From Variovorax sp. Sphag1AA (GTDB lineage Bacteria > Pseudomonadota > Gammaproteobacteria > Burkholderiales > Burkholderiaceae_C), in NCBI RefSeq assembly GCF_014192575.1, contig NZ_JACHYC010000004.1, positions 620,001 through 684,000 of the forward strand: a stretch of DNA of 64,000 nt, in the 5' to 3' direction. The notes under the pieces are model-generated. The model saw only the letters and a program-made list of their open reading frames with translations. It made no database searches and was not told the origin of the DNA. Below, piece by piece: positions 61,941 to 64,000 of the stretch; position 1 is the first letter of the stretch; each line of letters starts with the position of its first letter. The translations under genes were made by a program, and so were the position numbers.

Positions 61941-63104
61941 TCACTCGCCTAGCAGCTCTCCAATGGGCTGCAGGTCTTCCACGTGATCGCAGATGGCCTT
62001 GGCAACCATCATGATCGGGATGCCTAGCAGCAGCCCCCAGACGCCCCAGAGCCAGCCCCAGAAAATCACGCCGACGAACACGGCCACCGGGTTCATTCGG
62101 CTGGTCCGGCTGGTGAGAATCGGCAGCAGCAGGTTACCCACCAGGGTGTGAATCAATAGCGAACTGCCGCCCACCAGAAGCGCCATCTGCACGCTGTTGA
62201 ACTGGAGGAAGGCCACCAGCCCCGCCGCCGACATCACGATGACGGAGCCGATGTAGGGGATGAGGTTCGTCACGCCGGCCACGATGCCCCACACCGCCGC
62301 GCTCTCCAATCCGATCGCCCAGAAGGCAAGCCCCGTGGCGACGCCGACGAGCACGCTGGTCAGGATCTGCACCAGCAGATAGCGCTCGATGTTCTTCGTG
62401 ATGTCGTCGAGCACGTGCACGGTGATCTTTTTCTTCTGCAGGCTCGAACCGGTGATCTTGACCAGCTTGCGGCGGAAGGTGTCTCCCGAACCCAGCGCGA
62501 AGTAGGTCAGGAAAGCGATCAGCGTGAGCTGCCCCGCCGCGGCAATCAGGCCAACCGTACCGCTCCAGAGGTAGTCCCTGACATTGAAGGCGGGCCGCTC
62601 GATGACCACGCGGGCGACACCCTTGCGCGCCGCGACCTTGGCCGAGTTCTCCTCGGCGGCCTGCTCGATCTGCGCGGCGGCCTTCTGCACCGTGTCGAGC
62701 GCGCTCGCATCCCTGACCCTACCGTCGCCGCGAATCGCGAGTCGCAGCTTCTGTGCCGCAACGGGCAGTGAGTCGACGAGGTCCTGCGCGCTGCCGGACA
62801 GCGAATAGCCGGTCCAACCCATCGCGCCGCCGAGGGCAAGCAGGATCACAGCGGAACCGACCCAGCGCGACAACTTCCAGCGTTCGAGCAGGTCGACCAG
62901 CGGCGACAGCGCGTAGGTGAGCATCAGGCTCACCATCAGCGGGATGAACACCGCCGCGCCCCAATGCAAGGCGAACACACTCCCGAGCGCGGCGAGCACC
63001 ACCAGCGAGGCGCTGCGCACATCCACCGGCATGTGCAGCAGCACGCGCTCGGGTTCTGCGAGCACCTCGGGCGATTCTTTCTTCGCGTCGGAGTCGTCGC
63101 TCAT
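61941..63104 (-). CDS. AI-2E family membrane transporter
   Basis: 387-residue polytopic protein with about seven to eight helices: two near residues 30-70 and 82-102, a charged soluble loop at about 110-170, and the C-terminal helical block. Family marks are LTYALSPLVDLLERW, LPIAYIGS-like NLIPYIGSVIVM, VGNLLLPILTSRTSRMNPVAVF and the WGVWGLLLGIPIMMVAK ending. Despite the name, members of this family export various small molecules or ions; the substrate here is unknown. ATG 63104 overlaps the algR-like stop (ATGA), so it is translated with the response regulator. Confidence 0.88.
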   Translation of the reverse strand: MSDDSDAKKESPEVLAEPERVLLHMPVDVRSASLVVLAALGSVFALHWGAAVFIPLMVSLMLTYALSPLVDLLERWKLSRWVGSAVILLALGGAMGWTGYSLSGSAQDLVDSLPVAAQKLRLAIRGDGRVRDASALDTVQKAAAQIEQAAEENSAKVAARKGVARVVIERPAFNVRDYLWSGTVGLIAAAGQLTLIAFLTYFALGSGDTFRRKLVKITGSSLQKKKITVHVLDDITKNIERYLLVQILTSVLVGVATGLAFWAIGLESAAVWGIVAGVTNLIPYIGSVIVMSAAGLVAFLQFNSVQMALLVGGSSLLIHTLVGNLLLPILTSRTSRMNPVAVFVGVIFWGWLWGVWGLLLGIPIMMVAKAICDHVEDLQPIGELLGE

Positions 63105-63850
63105 CGCGGCTCCTTCAGCACCTCGCGAACGGTTGGAAGCTGGCGGCGCGACACCACGACCGGCTCAGGAATCCCGTCGAGCCGCAAAGCCCAGCCTTCC
63201 GCTTCCTCGCCGTCGTCGTATTTCTCCAGCGCGCGGATGGCGGAGCGCGCCACGAGCGCGTTCCGATGCACGCGAACGAAACGCTTCGGATAGCGCTCCT
63301 CGAGATCGGAGAGCGACCCATCGAAGATATGACTGCGCTGCGCCGTGCGGACGGTGAGGTACTTGAACTCGGACTTGAGATAGAGCACTTCCGACAGCGG
63401 CACCCGCTCGGTGCGCCCGCGATCGAGGATCAGCAGCACCTCCTGCGGCTCCTGCATGCCGGCCGGCTGACGTTCGTGCAGAAAGCGCGAGACCTTCTGC
63501 AGGGCCTGCTGGAGCCGTTCGACGCGCACCGGCTTCGTCAGGTAGTCGACCGCCTCGAGCTCGAAAGCCGTCACCGCGTGCGCCGCATAGGCGGTGACGA
63601 AGATCACCGCCGGCGCGTCCGGCTGGCTACGCAGGTTGCGCGCGAGCTCGAGACCATCGATGCCTGGCATGTGGATGTCCAGCAACACGAGATCGAGACG
63701 TTGCGTGCCGAGATGCTCCAGCGCGGCTTCGCCGTTCGCCGCTTCGCCGACGACATCGGCGGCCGGCGCGTGGCAATCCGCCAGGAGCGCGCGCATCCGG
63801 GAACGCGCCAGGGCTTCGTCATCGACGATCAAGGTGCGAAGAGGAGTCAT
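63101..63850 (-). CDS. algR: AlgR-like LytTR response regulator
   Basis: 249 residues: an N-terminal receiver domain with acidic pocket D10/D11, phosphoacceptor D58 in LLDIHMPGIDG and Lys in YLTKPVR, then a LytTR DNA-binding domain (about 145-240) with VLYLKSEFKYLTVRT and RFVRVHRNALV. In Pseudomonas AlgR controls alginate and twitching genes, and algZ-algR lies next to hemC, as it does nearby here. ATG 63850 overlaps the kinase stop by four bases. A shared target with the EPS locus is only a hypothesis. Confidence 0.92.
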   Translation of the reverse strand: MTPLRTLIVDDEALARSRMRALLADCHAPAADVVGEAANGEAALEHLGTQRLDLVLLDIHMPGIDGLELARNLRSQPDAPAVIFVTAYAAHAVTAFELEAVDYLTKPVRVERLQQALQKVSRFLHERQPAGMQEPQEVLLILDRGRTERVPLSEVLYLKSEFKYLTVRTAQRSHIFDGSLSDLEERYPKRFVRVHRNALVARSAIRALEKYDDGEEAEGWALRLDGIPEPVVVSRRQLPTVREVLKEPR

Positions 63851-64000
63851 GTTTCAGCAGGAATTGCAATGCGTACGCGATAGTGCTTCTGATCCAGGCC
63901 GGCGCTGAACTGCGCCCGCATGTCGTGCAGGAGATGCAGACGGTCGCGCACATTGCCGAGGGCGATGCCATGGCCACGCGGCAGAGGCGCGTCGGCCCAT
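63847..64000 (-). CDS. algZ: AlgZ/LytS-type sensor histidine kinase, 3' end only
   Basis: The last 50 codons run off the window edge, and TGA 63849-63847 overlaps the response-regulator ATG. The fragment reads PLPRGHGIALGNVRDRLHLL, the G2-like box typical of the His-kinase ATPase domain in LytS/AlgZ proteins, and ends IAIPAET. The rest of the gene lies upstream of the window on the minus strand (coordinates above 64000). Too short to say whether the kinase is intact. Confidence 0.8.
   Translation of the reverse strand, partial: WADAPLPRGHGIALGNVRDRLHLLHDMRAQFSAGLDQKHYRVRIAIPAET

Overview
The window is GC-rich (roughly two thirds G+C by eye), densely packed bacterial chromosome. Gene content and order point to a beta-proteobacterium of the order Burkholderiales, most probably Comamonadaceae (Variovorax/Acidovorax-like): asd-fimV-truA-trpFBA-accD; a yceD-rpmF-plsX-fabHDG-acpP-fabF block running into rpoE-rseA-rseB-mucD-lepA-lepB-DUF4845-rnc-era-recO-pdxJ-acpS-nagZ; and hemCD-hemX-hemY beside ppc. 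This placement is inferred from synteny and protein style; no rRNA or other decisive marker is present. I found no tRNA, rRNA, CRISPR array, IS element or prophage.

Layout. 1-9714: end of asd, fimV (inner-membrane peptidoglycan-binding hub protein), then truA-trpF-trpB-trpA-accD with short overlaps, a convergent YggT gene and a LON-substrate-domain gene. 9837-13197: lysS, a minimal Hsp70-type ATPase, and a YgjP-like metallopeptidase translationally coupled to it. 13198-32402 (minus): about 22 co-directional genes for phospholipid and fatty-acid synthesis, the envelope-stress sigma factor with its regulators and a DegP-type protease, protein export and translation factors (lepB, lepA), RNA processing and repair (rnc, era, recO), and vitamin B6, ACP-activation and cell-wall recycling genes. 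32439-38081: maf, an RsmI-like methyltransferase, an MFS transporter, then on the minus strand rluC-gph-Rieske-sppA. 38606-41578: rne, ending in a strong terminator.

42054-54601 is an exopolysaccharide locus between housekeeping genes. A plus-strand operon encodes a phosphoglycosyl transferase, ManC, GDP-fucose synthase, an atypical putative glycosyltransferase, a WcaF-like acyltransferase, a Wzy-like polymerase and two GT4 glycosyltransferases. A converging minus-strand operon, wza-wzb-wzc, encodes the export machinery. Gmd, phosphomannomutase and a Wzx flippase, which such a pathway should need, are not in the window.

54850-64000: hemC-hemD-hemX-hemY (minus), ppc (plus), and a minus-strand unit of AlgZ-like kinase (partial), AlgR-like LytTR regulator and an AI-2E-family membrane protein. 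The sigma-E/RseA/RseB/MucD set, the AlgZ/AlgR pair next to hemC, and a mannose-based EPS locus resemble the parts list of Pseudomonas alginate control. A regulatory link here is only a hypothesis.

The most promising uncharacterised items are the mucD-lepA gap (two minus-strand terminators and DnaA-box-like repeats), the unknown membrane protein overlapping rpoE, the Hsp70-YgjP pair, the atypical putative glycosyltransferase at 45238, and the TTG-started wza with a five-codon leader reading frame.
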